A stretch of 5,923 nucleotides of DNA, taken from contig JALHEL010000122.1 in assembly GCA_022837205.1 (NCBI GenBank), positions 1 through 5,923 on the forward strand, given 5' to 3'. Numbering within the stretch: position 1 is the stretch's first letter; the number at the start of each line of letters is the position of its first letter. The stretch is from Leptolinea sp. (GTDB lineage Bacteria > Chloroflexota > Anaerolineae > Anaerolineales > Anaerolineaceae). The position numbers and the translations under genes were made by a program. The notes under the pieces are model-generated. The model ran no database searches and was not told the DNA's origin. It worked only from the letters and a program-made list of their open reading frames with translations. This document shows, piece after piece, positions 1-5,923 of this stretch.

Positions 1-1206
1 ATCGCCGCCCGACAAAACGGATGCGATCAGGTTTTATTGATCGATCGCGATGTGGAGCCGGGGGGAATTTTGCAGCAATGCGTTCACAACGGTTTCGGTT
101 TGGAAACATTCAAAGAAGACTTACCGGGGCCTTCCTACGCGCAGCGATTTATTAATCGTGCAATCGATTGCGGAGTTCAATTCCTGATGGATACCATGGT
201 TTTGGCTGTATCTCGGGACAAACAGGTGACGGTCTCCGGCGCTTTGGTCGGAATTCGGACGCTGCAAGCTAAAGCCGTCATCTTCAGTATGGGATGCCGG
301 GAACGCAGCCGGGCTCAGATTCGAATTCCAGGCACACGTCCGGCCGGAGTCTATACAGCAGGGACTGCACAACGCTGGGTAAATATCGACGGGTTGATGC
401 CGGGAAATCGTTTTATTATCTTGGGATCCGGTGATATCGGAATGATTATGGCTCGACGGCTGACATTGGAAGGTGCTCAGGTGGAACGTGTGGTCGAGAT
501 TATGCCTTATCTTTCCGGATTATCGCGAAACTTGGTTCAATGCCTGCAGGATTTTGAAATCCCTTTGTTTTTAAATCAAACCGTCAGCAGAATTATCGGG
601 AAAAAGCGGGTTGAGGCGGTGGAAATTTCCGCGGTGGATGAAAAACGGGTTCCCATTCCTTCTTCGGCTAAAATTATCCCCTGCGATACGTTGTTATTGT
701 CCGTCGGATTGATCCCGGAAAATGAGTTGACCCGAAGGGTGGGGGTTGAAATGGATGAGCGGATCGGCGGAGCGGTGGTGGATGATACTTTTTCCACCGG
801 CATCCCCGGAATGTTTGTCGCGGGAAATGTAGTCCATGTTTATGATTTGGTGGATTATGTCAGTCAAGCCGGCGAAAAAGCCGGGTCATCGGCAGCCGAT
901 TATATTCGCGGAAAAACATCCTATTCCGGGAAAAAGGTAAAAACACTGGCAGGAAAAAACGTCAGATATGTGGTACCGCAATTAATCCGTCCCGAATCGC
1001 TGAAAGAGACTTCGATATTGTTGCAGATGCGGGTTGTCGCTCCGCTTGAACATAGGGTGGAACTGATTGTCCGGGACGGTGAAAAAGAGATTACCCGAAA
1101 ACGACTCTCTTACGCCAGACCGGGAGAAATGGTTTCTGTTTCACTTCCGCAATCGGCTTATGATGTTGTTCAACAGGCGGATGAAATAACCGTTGAAATT
1201 CTTTGA
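1..1206 (+). CDS. FAD/NAD(P)-dependent oxidoreductase of the glycerol-3-phosphate/DUF1667 cluster type (5' truncated)
   Basis: The frame is open from the first base, giving 401 residues with no start in the window. The first visible codons are the helix and second strand of an FAD-binding Rossmann fold (LLIDRD, codons 12-17, then GGILQQC and HNGFGL). The missing part is therefore only the first strand and its GxGxxG loop, about 20 residues; the TTG at 37 is not the true start. A second dinucleotide-binding motif, GSGDIG (codons 142-147), should bind NAD(P)H, and GMFVAGN (270-276) is the late FAD-contacting motif. About 100 C-terminal residues form an extra domain. Residues such as GCRERSRAQIRIPGTRP and the run after GSGDIG resemble flavoproteins that sit between a GlpA-like glycerol-3-phosphate dehydrogenase and a DUF1667 protein in anaerobes. 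The role is inferred to be passing electrons between the dehydrogenase flavin and NAD(P) in the cytoplasm. The family is confident; the substrate is not visible in the sequence. Confidence 0.85.
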   Translation: MAARQNGCDQVLLIDRDVEPGGILQQCVHNGFGLETFKEDLPGPSYAQRFINRAIDCGVQFLMDTMVLAVSRDKQVTVSGALVGIRTLQAKAVIFSMGCRERSRAQIRIPGTRPAGVYTAGTAQRWVNIDGLMPGNRFIILGSGDIGMIMARRLTLEGAQVERVVEIMPYLSGLSRNLVQCLQDFEIPLFLNQTVSRIIGKKRVEAVEISAVDEKRVPIPSSAKIIPCDTLLLSVGLIPENELTRRVGVEMDERIGGAVVDDTFSTGIPGMFVAGNVVHVYDLVDYVSQAGEKAGSSAADYIRGKTSYSGKKVKTLAGKNVRYVVPQLIRPESLKETSILLQMRVVAPLEHRVELIVRDGEKEITRKRLSYARPGEMVSVSLPQSAYDVVQQADEITVEIL

Positions 1207-1215
1207 AGGGGAAAA

Positions 1216-1590
1216 ATGATCGAAAAAAGAGAATTAATTTGTGTGACCTGTCCTCGCGGTTGCCGCATAACGGTTGAGATGGAAGATGAAAAAATAATCC
1301 GCATTTTGGGAAATACCTGTGAACGCGGGAAAAAATATGCCGAATCGGAAATAAAAGATCCGAGACGGATGTTTGCTTCTACCGTCCGAATTCGTAACGG
1401 AGTTCATCCGGTACTGCCGGTTACCGTTACACAGCCTTTCCCGAAAGATCGATTGAAAGACCTGTCGGCTGAATTACGAAAAACAGAAGTGACCGCCCCT
1501 GTTCGGATGGGTGATGTGATTGTAAAGAATGTACTCGGTACGGGTATTGATGTCATTGCATCGCGTGATATGGAATCTGTCCGATCGTAG
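1216..1590 (+). CDS. DUF1667 small four-cysteine protein, partner of the upstream flavoprotein
   Basis: This 124-residue protein is about the normal family length. The N-terminal third carries C9-x2-C12-P-R-G-C16 and, 19 residues later, C35 in GNTCERGKKYA. This is the DUF1667 signature: four cysteines well placed to bind a metal ion or an iron-sulfur cluster, although no cofactor can be proven from sequence. The rest is a beta-rich domain without cysteines, including the family-typical stretch DPRRMFASTVRI. The start is set by AAGGGGA at 1206-1212, four bases before the ATG, and only 9 bases separate it from the oxidoreductase stop, so the two are almost certainly co-transcribed. By context it is probably a small electron-transfer or assembly subunit of an anaerobic glycerol-3-phosphate oxidising complex. 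No signal peptide or membrane segment is visible, so it should be cytoplasmic. Family assignment is strong; function is inferred. Confidence 0.85.
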   Translation: MIEKRELICVTCPRGCRITVEMEDEKIIRILGNTCERGKKYAESEIKDPRRMFASTVRIRNGVHPVLPVTVTQPFPKDRLKDLSAELRKTEVTAPVRMGDVIVKNVLGTGIDVIASRDMESVRS

Positions 1591-1596
1591 CGATCA

Positions 1597-1612
1597 TGGC
1601 ATAAAACTTGCA
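1597..1612 (+). promoter_or_regulatory. Candidate sigma-54 (-24/-12) promoter for the PP2C-SUMF1 gene
   Basis: TGGCATAAAACTTGCA matches the RpoN consensus TGGCAC-N5-TTGCA at ten core positions with exact spacing; the GG (1598-1599) and GC (1610-1611) are one helical turn apart as required. Transcription would start near 1623, leaving a leader of about 60 bases. The site lies in the 92-base gap between DUF1667 and the phosphatase gene. Read as a sigma-70 promoter, TTGCAC at 1608-1613 has only the weak -10 TTCAAA 17 bases downstream. No enhancer-binding site was identified, and whether the host has RpoN is unknown. Confidence 0.45.
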
Positions 1613-1682
1613 CTTAAATTGTTGATAGGATTCAAATTCTGCGGACGATTTTTAGGAATGAATCAGGAGTCAAAGGATATTT

Positions 1683-3815
1683 ATGGAAGATAAAACTGCG
1701 GAGAAAAAAATCTACTCATCCGGTTATGCGGGAACAATTCCCGGCGTTCATAAAGAAATCAATGAAGATTTCGTTATATTCTTTGAAAAGGAACCCGAAG
1801 GAACGGTGGGCGCCTCGAATCTGTATGTCCTGACGGATGGTGTGACGGGAACGTTTCATCCGGAAATCACAGCCCGCTTCGCAGGGAAGAAAATCCTTTA
1901 TGAATATTTCAAAAGCGCCGACTTTATCGATGCGAATAAATTGGCGTTAGCCATGCGGAATGCCAATAACGAAATCTATGCTTATGCGGAATTAAAACAG
2001 GAAAAGATGGCAACGGTTGCGCTTGCCACTGCGATAACGGATGGGAATGCCGTTATCGGCACGATCGGCGACAGCCGTGTTTATGTCGTGCGGAACGATA
2101 AAGTCTATCAAATCACCGAAGATCAGAATATTCTCGAAGAAAAAGTTCGAAAGGGTGAATTAACCAAAGAAGAAGCGTTTGAAACCGAAGCTCACAAACC
2201 TGTTATACGGGCATTGGGAAGTGAAAAAGATATTGTCGTTGATATTTATGACGGTATCGAAGTAAAACCGGGGGATGTCTTGTTGATGTGCAGTGACGGA
2301 CTGACCGCTTATATCGGTAAGGATGAGATTTTAGAAGCTGTTCAAGCCGACACCCCGAAAGAAATCGTTCGAAATTTATTGGCTTATGCCGCCAATCAGA
2401 ATAGTCCGGCGGATGCTTCTGCGATTGCAATTAAGATATATGACGAAAACACCATTCAGACGGTCGTGAGGCAGCCGGGCACCTTGCCGGTCGATACCGA
2501 CTTGAATAAAGAGACCAAAGAACTTGATTTAATGATGAAATCAAAACCGAGGCATCAACCCGAAAAAACGGAGAAAAAAGGTACAAAAAAGACTTCCGCT
2601 TATATCATTTCAGCTTTACTGATCTGTTTGGTGATCGGGGGAATATTCTGGTTTTTCTCTGACAGCGAAGGTCGTCCGTCCCTTTTCGGCCCGAAAATGA
2701 CTGCCACCGCTACCGTTGATCCGGTTCAAGCGACTTTGGCAATCATTCATCAGACGCAACAAGCCGAAGCGATTGCGCGGCTTTCTGCGACACCAACCGC
2801 TACGTTGACGCCGATGCCGACAATGACATCTACCGTTACCGTTGTTCCGACGTTGTTTGATCTGAATGTACCTGTAGCCGGAGCGGTGACCGAAGCTGCC
2901 GAATTCGGCGGAACACAGACGGTATTGACTCCCGGAACAGCGGAAGTTCAAGTGACAATTACACCGACGCCGGTTGACAAAGGACCGATCGTTTCCGAAA
3001 AAGATCAGGCTGAAATGGTATATGTAAAAGCCGGAGAATTTCTGTTGGGATCCGATCCCCTGAAAGACGGGTATGCCAATACGATCGAAGAAACTCCGCA
3101 GATTACCGTTTATTTGGATGGCTTTTGGATCGATAAATACGAAGTGACGAATGCGAGATATCTAAAGTGCGTCCAAGCCGGGGGATGTACTCAATCTTCT
3201 TATATGCTGTTGAACGACCCGACGTATGCGGATATGCCGGTGACTTATGTAACCGTCGAGGAAGCCGAACAGTTTTGCGAATGGGCCGGGAAAAGATTGC
3301 CGACCGAAATCGAATGGGAAAAAGCAGCCAGAGGAACCGACGGCAGGATTTATCCTTGGGGTGACGAAGAGCCGGTCGAGGGAACACGTTATGCGAATTA
3401 TCCGGGTTATACCGATCCCGATGCACAACAGGTAAGCGGACTGTTCAAAGTGGGTTCTTTCCCGGAAGGAGCAAGTCCTTACGGCGCCATGGATATGGCC
3501 GGAAACGTATGGGAATGGACTTCATCAAAGTATCAAGCGGACTATTATCAAACATTGGTCGATGAAGCGGAAACGGGTACGGAAGTGATTCGTAATCCGA
3601 AGGGATCACAAAGCGGGATCGCAAATGTGATCCGCGGCGGATCGGCTGCGGAAACGGAAATCAATAACTATTTGGCTTATCTGAGAACCGCTAACCGGAG
3701 TTACGTAAATATGAACAGCAGCTATTATATTGGTTTTCGTTGTGTGTTGCCGGATTCGGAATCGACCGGCGAAACCGGTGCTGTCGTGCAGGAAAGTGTT
3801 AAGTCCGAAGAATAA
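1683..3815 (+). CDS. Membrane PP2C-type Ser/Thr phosphatase fused to an extracytoplasmic SUMF1/FGE-like domain
   Basis: The protein has 710 residues. Residues about 10-255 form a PP2C phosphatase with the metal-binding aspartates in place: NED (D29), TDG (D52), GDSR (D130), SDGL (D205) and D244 in ADAS. This domain removes phosphate from Ser/Thr residues of cytoplasmic proteins. A Lys-rich stretch (295-303) and one hydrophobic helix (about 304-326) follow, so the positive-inside rule places the phosphatase in the cytoplasm and the rest outside. Residues 338-443 are a Thr/Pro-rich stalk. Residues 444-688 are a SUMF1/EgtB/PvdO-type domain with MVYVKAGEFLLGS, PWGDEEP, GNVWEWT, RGGS and GFRC. The segment after RGGS has no cysteine, unlike active formylglycine-generating enzymes, so fGly synthesis is unlikely; C496/C502 could form a disulfide loop. 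An AGGA (1674-1677) five bases before the ATG supports the start. It is probably a transmembrane receptor or envelope regulator opposing Ser/Thr kinases, which are not in the window. Domains are strong; the role is inferred. Confidence 0.9.
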   Translation: MEDKTAEKKIYSSGYAGTIPGVHKEINEDFVIFFEKEPEGTVGASNLYVLTDGVTGTFHPEITARFAGKKILYEYFKSADFIDANKLALAMRNANNEIYAYAELKQEKMATVALATAITDGNAVIGTIGDSRVYVVRNDKVYQITEDQNILEEKVRKGELTKEEAFETEAHKPVIRALGSEKDIVVDIYDGIEVKPGDVLLMCSDGLTAYIGKDEILEAVQADTPKEIVRNLLAYAANQNSPADASAIAIKIYDENTIQTVVRQPGTLPVDTDLNKETKELDLMMKSKPRHQPEKTEKKGTKKTSAYIISALLICLVIGGIFWFFSDSEGRPSLFGPKMTATATVDPVQATLAIIHQTQQAEAIARLSATPTATLTPMPTMTSTVTVVPTLFDLNVPVAGAVTEAAEFGGTQTVLTPGTAEVQVTITPTPVDKGPIVSEKDQAEMVYVKAGEFLLGSDPLKDGYANTIEETPQITVYLDGFWIDKYEVTNARYLKCVQAGGCTQSSYMLLNDPTYADMPVTYVTVEEAEQFCEWAGKRLPTEIEWEKAARGTDGRIYPWGDEEPVEGTRYANYPGYTDPDAQQVSGLFKVGSFPEGASPYGAMDMAGNVWEWTSSKYQADYYQTLVDEAETGTEVIRNPKGSQSGIANVIRGGSAAETEINNYLAYLRTANRSYVNMNSSYYIGFRCVLPDSESTGETGAVVQESVKSEE

Positions 3816-3829
3816 ACGGAACTTTTTTT
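3801..3829 (+). terminator. Hairpin overlapping the stop codon with seven-T tract
   Basis: AAGTCCG (3801-3807) pairs with CGGAACTT (3817-3824) with one bulged A, around a 9-base loop that contains the TAA stop. Seven T follow at 3823-3829. This has the form of a weak rho-independent terminator for the phosphatase gene. The stem is short and imperfect, so it may only terminate part of the transcripts; a stronger hairpin lies 30 bases on. Confidence 0.45.
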
Positions 3830-3858
3830 CATTTCTCCTCAATTGAAAGAAGAACGTC

Positions 3859-3899
3859 AAACAACCATTACCCGGAACCCAGACGGGTAATGGTTGTTT
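3859..3899 (+). terminator. Perfect 16-bp hairpin, likely terminator between the phosphatase gene and fmt
   Basis: AAACAACCATTACCCG (3859-3874) and its exact reverse complement (3884-3899) flank the 9-base loop gaacccaga. The base of the stem is A/T-rich, so the right arm itself supplies GGTTGTTT as a short U-rich tail. It sits between two genes facing the same way and upstream of a new promoter element. The lack of a longer T run after the stem is atypical, but together with the preceding hairpin it makes a convincing transcription boundary. Confidence 0.7.
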
Positions 3900-3960
3900 A
3901 AATGATATTGGATCGGAATGATATTATTCACAAATCCAAGCAAACAAACCGAAAAAGCCC

Positions 3961-3966
3961 TATAAT
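3961..3966 (+). promoter_or_regulatory. TATAAT -10 box for the fmt unit
   Basis: A perfect TATAAT lies 39 bases before the fmt ATG and downstream of the terminator hairpin. The matching -35 position (around 3938-3943, aagcaa) is poor, and there is no extended -10 TG. The TTCACA at 3927-3932 is too far upstream to pair with it. The A-rich stretch between (3931-3956) could help as an UP-like or flexible region. The placement makes it the best candidate promoter for fmt and the following reductase. Confidence 0.5.
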
Positions 3967-4005
3967 CGGTGTGAGAAAAAAAGAAAAACGGGAAGGAAGA
4001 TTTTT

Positions 4006-4947
4006 ATGAGCGAACGAGCACCCCGAATCGTTTTTATGGGATCTCCGGAAATCGCCGTTCCGACTTTACGGGGACTTGCGCAATTTTATCCCGTTGTCGG
4101 GGTTGTCACCCAACCGGATCGGCCGGCCGGCAGAGGTCGATTGCCGAAACCGCCCGCGGTAAAACTTGCGGCAGCTGCCGAAGGGATTCCGGTCATTCAA
4201 CCGGAAAAAATGAAAGATCCGGGTGTTTTCGAGACCCTTCAGGAATGGAATCCGGATTTGATTGTTGTAATGGCTTTCGGAAAAATTCTCCGTAAAAAAG
4301 TATTGGATTTACCGCGGTACGGATGTATAAACATTCACGCATCGGTATTGCCGCGTTGGCGCGGAGCGTCTCCGATCCAAGCCGCGATTCTTGCGGGAGA
4401 TTCAGAAACCGGTATTTCGATCATGCAGATGGACAGCGGGATGGATACCGGTGACGTATATGCAATCGAACGATGTCCTATCGATCCGCAAGATACCGCC
4501 GCTACCCTGTCGGAAAAATTGGCAAATTTGGGAGCCGACTTATTCCTTCGATCTTTGCCATTGATTTTGGATGGAACATTATCGGCAAAACCACAATCGG
4601 ATGAAGGCGTCACTTATGCTCCGTTGATATCCAAAGAGGACGGAAAACTTGATTTACGCCTGCCTGCTCTTCAATCGGAAAGAAAAATTCGTGCCTATCA
4701 TCCGTGGCCGACAGCATATTTTTTTCATAACGGAACAAATATTAAAGTTTACAAAGCCCATGTCGTTGAAATTTCAGCGATGGATACGGTTCCGGGAAAG
4801 ACTTTTGTTTATCGGGGTTTACCGGCTGTAATGACCGGTGAGGATGCGTTGGTGTTCGATGAGATTCAGAGCGCCGGAAGGAAAGTGCTTTCGGGAAAGG
4901 ACTTTCTTTCGGGATATCGAAATTGGGAAGAAGGACTCGCAGAATGA
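4006..4947 (+). CDS. fmt: Methionyl-tRNA formyltransferase
   Basis: This cytoplasmic enzyme transfers the formyl group of 10-formyltetrahydrofolate to the amino group of Met on initiator tRNA, producing fMet-tRNA for translation initiation. The protein has 313 residues, the normal length. The N-terminus (RIVFMGSPEIAVPTL) begins the Rossmann-type catalytic domain. TQPDRPAGRGRLPKPP (35-50) is the mobile loop that holds the tRNA acceptor end. GCINIHASVLPRWRGASPIQ (106-125) contains catalytic N109 and H111, and MDTGD supplies D147, equal to N106, H108 and D144 of the E. coli enzyme. The C-terminal part (from about 205), with IRAYHPWPTAYF, is the tRNA-binding OB-fold domain. The ATG follows AAGGA (3993-3997) by 8 bases. 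The deformylase gene def, often next to fmt, is not in the window. The stop overlaps the next start as ATGA, so the two are translationally coupled. Confidence 0.97.
   Translation: MSERAPRIVFMGSPEIAVPTLRGLAQFYPVVGVVTQPDRPAGRGRLPKPPAVKLAAAAEGIPVIQPEKMKDPGVFETLQEWNPDLIVVMAFGKILRKKVLDLPRYGCINIHASVLPRWRGASPIQAAILAGDSETGISIMQMDSGMDTGDVYAIERCPIDPQDTAATLSEKLANLGADLFLRSLPLILDGTLSAKPQSDEGVTYAPLISKEDGKLDLRLPALQSERKIRAYHPWPTAYFFHNGTNIKVYKAHVVEISAMDTVPGKTFVYRGLPAVMTGEDALVFDEIQSAGRKVLSGKDFLSGYRNWEEGLAE
4930..4935 (+). promoter_or_regulatory. Ribosome binding site of the reductase gene inside the end of fmt
   Basis: GAAGGA ends 8 bases before the ATG at 4944, which overlaps the fmt stop (ATGA, 4944-4947). 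This fixes the reductase start and points to translation by the same or re-initiating ribosomes. Confidence 0.6.
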
Positions 4948-5923
4948 AAATTATTTGTTTTGGAGCGGGAGCGATCGGCTCTTATATCGGGGGAAGTCTT
5001 CAATCGGCAGGTCATGATGTTACCTTTATCGAACGAAAAGAAAGTTTGCCGCGAATTCGATCAAACGGAATTCAAATCGAGGACGTAAAAGGAAACATTC
5101 ATAAGATTGAATCGCCTCATGTCACCGATGATGCCATCGAAGCCGTAAAAGAGTGTCAATTTGATGCCGCTATTATTGCGGTGAAATCTTTTGACACGGA
5201 AAGGTTGATGAAATCCCTGATTGAAGTAATCGGCTTGCTGCCTCCTTTTATCAGCCTTCAGAACGGTGTTGAAAATGAAGCTCTTCTTGCTTCCTATTTG
5301 GGAAAAGCAAAGGTTGTACCGGCATCCGTTTGTACCGCCATCAGCAGAAAACAAGATGGTTTGATCAAAGTTGAGAAACTGCGTGGAATAGGAATAACCG
5401 CCGGACATTTTCTTTCAGAGGACATTTATAAGGCTTTTCGATCGGCAAATTTGAAACCGGCTTTGATAGCTGACGGGACTGCGATGAAATGGTCGAAAAT
5501 GATTTCAAACTTGCTGGCTAATGCTTCCTCCGCAATTTTGGATATGACACCTGCCGAAATATTTTCGGACCCGGACGGATTCCGGTTGGAAATCCAACAG
5601 ATTCGGGAAGCGGTCCGGGTAATGGATGCTTACACTATTCCGGTGATCAATATTCCGGGGATACCGGTAAAAACTCTGGTATGGGCTGTTCAAAATCTAC
5701 CCGAGAAATTATTACGTCCCGTTCTAATCAACGCTGTCGGAGGAGGGCGTGGAGAGAAAATGCCGTCTTTTTATATCGATTTGCATTCCGGACAACCTCA
5801 AAACGAAGTCGAATACCTTAACGGAGCTGTCGTGAGATTCGCAAGGGAAAAGGCGATCCATGTGCCGGTCAACAGCGGCTATTATCGTATTTTGACCGCA
5901 TTGGTAAAAAAAGAACTTCCTTT
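4944..5923 (+). CDS. panE: Ketopantoate reductase-family protein (2-dehydropantoate 2-reductase), 3' truncated
   Basis: Open to the window edge, with 326 codons visible. The usual family length is about 290-335 residues, so only a few C-terminal codons should be missing. The enzyme reduces 2-dehydropantoate to pantoate with NADPH in pantothenate/CoA synthesis. The start MKIICFGAGAIGSYIGG holds the GxGxxG loop (G7, G9, G12) of an NADPH-binding Rossmann fold. LQNGVEN (105-111) carries N107. WSKMISN gives K185, aligned with catalytic K176 of E. coli PanE. S275 in MPSFY and E288 in NEVEYLNG align with the substrate-binding serine and E256. All expected active-site residues are present. The family contains paralogues of uncertain substrate, so ketopantoate reductase is the best but not the only reading. 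A region after residue 235 (KTLVWAVQNLPEKLL) resembles the helical segment of longer family members. It is coupled to fmt; both products relate to folate/C1-dependent pathways, although co-regulation is inferred only. Confidence 0.85.
   Translation, partial: MKIICFGAGAIGSYIGGSLQSAGHDVTFIERKESLPRIRSNGIQIEDVKGNIHKIESPHVTDDAIEAVKECQFDAAIIAVKSFDTERLMKSLIEVIGLLPPFISLQNGVENEALLASYLGKAKVVPASVCTAISRKQDGLIKVEKLRGIGITAGHFLSEDIYKAFRSANLKPALIADGTAMKWSKMISNLLANASSAILDMTPAEIFSDPDGFRLEIQQIREAVRVMDAYTIPVINIPGIPVKTLVWAVQNLPEKLLRPVLINAVGGGRGEKMPSFYIDLHSGQPQNEVEYLNGAVVRFAREKAIHVPVNSGYYRILTALVKKELP

Noticed and set aside
37..39. TTG as the start of the oxidoreductase.
   Set aside because: The upstream in-frame codons continue the FAD-binding fold, and starting here would delete the first nucleotide-binding strand and loop.
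121..372. Minus-strand open frame opposite the oxidoreductase, and similar minus-strand frames opposite the other genes.
   Set aside because: They lie fully antisense to well-supported genes, have low-complexity or implausible composition and no recognisable domain.
1583..1595. Inverted repeat GATCG-tag-CGATC around the DUF1667 stop codon, as a terminator or operator.
   Set aside because: The stem is only 5 bp with a 3-base loop and no T tract follows; GATC/CGAT words are frequent throughout the window.
2694..3011. Thr/Pro-rich coding stretch as a tandem DNA repeat.
   Set aside because: The amino acid bias is clear, but the DNA shows no regular repeat unit; it is a flexible stalk.
3012..3746. 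Annotation of the C-terminal domain as an active formylglycine-generating enzyme.
   Set aside because: The cysteine pair needed for copper binding and catalysis after RGGS is absent.
3816..4005. Possible small gene or riboswitch in the 190-base gap before fmt.
   Set aside because: No start with a ribosome binding site opens a plausible frame; the gap is accounted for by two hairpins and a promoter element, and no known riboswitch core was recognised.

Overview
The window is 5.9 kb of tightly packed bacterial chromosome. All five genes lie on the + strand: three are complete and one is cut at each edge. No mobile element, CRISPR array, tRNA or rRNA was seen. By eye the GC content is in the mid-40s percent, with even codon use. 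The best taxonomic guess is an anaerobic bacterium of the Anaerolineae type (phylum Chloroflexota). This rests on a signalling protein that ends in a SUMF1/FGE-like domain on a Thr/Pro-rich stalk, a style common in that group. It is an inference; the other genes do not discriminate between phyla.

Left part (1-1590): the 3' portion of an FAD/NAD(P)-dependent oxidoreductase is followed 9 bases later by a small four-cysteine DUF1667 protein. This pair usually sits downstream of a GlpA-like glycerol-3-phosphate dehydrogenase in anaerobes, so the window probably opens at the end of a glycerol-3-phosphate oxidation operon whose first gene lies outside it.

Middle part (1591-3900): a 92-base gap holds a good match to a sigma-54 (-24/-12) promoter. 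It precedes a 710-residue membrane protein with an N-terminal PP2C-type Ser/Thr phosphatase, one transmembrane helix, a Thr/Pro-rich stalk and a C-terminal SUMF1/FGE-like domain predicted to lie outside the membrane. That last domain lacks the active-site cysteine pair of true formylglycine-generating enzymes, so it looks like a sensing or binding module rather than a sulfatase activator. Two hairpins follow: one overlaps the stop codon and leads into seven T, the other is a perfect 16-bp stem.

Right part (3901-5923): a new transcription unit with a TATAAT box and a clear ribosome binding site carries fmt (methionyl-tRNA formyltransferase). It overlaps by ATGA a ketopantoate reductase-family gene that runs off the right edge a few codons before its expected end.

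The most interesting object is the PP2C-TM-SUMF1 fusion, which reverses the more familiar kinase-SUMF1 architecture. The rest is housekeeping or known accessory metabolism, and I found no evidence for a wholly new multi-gene system.
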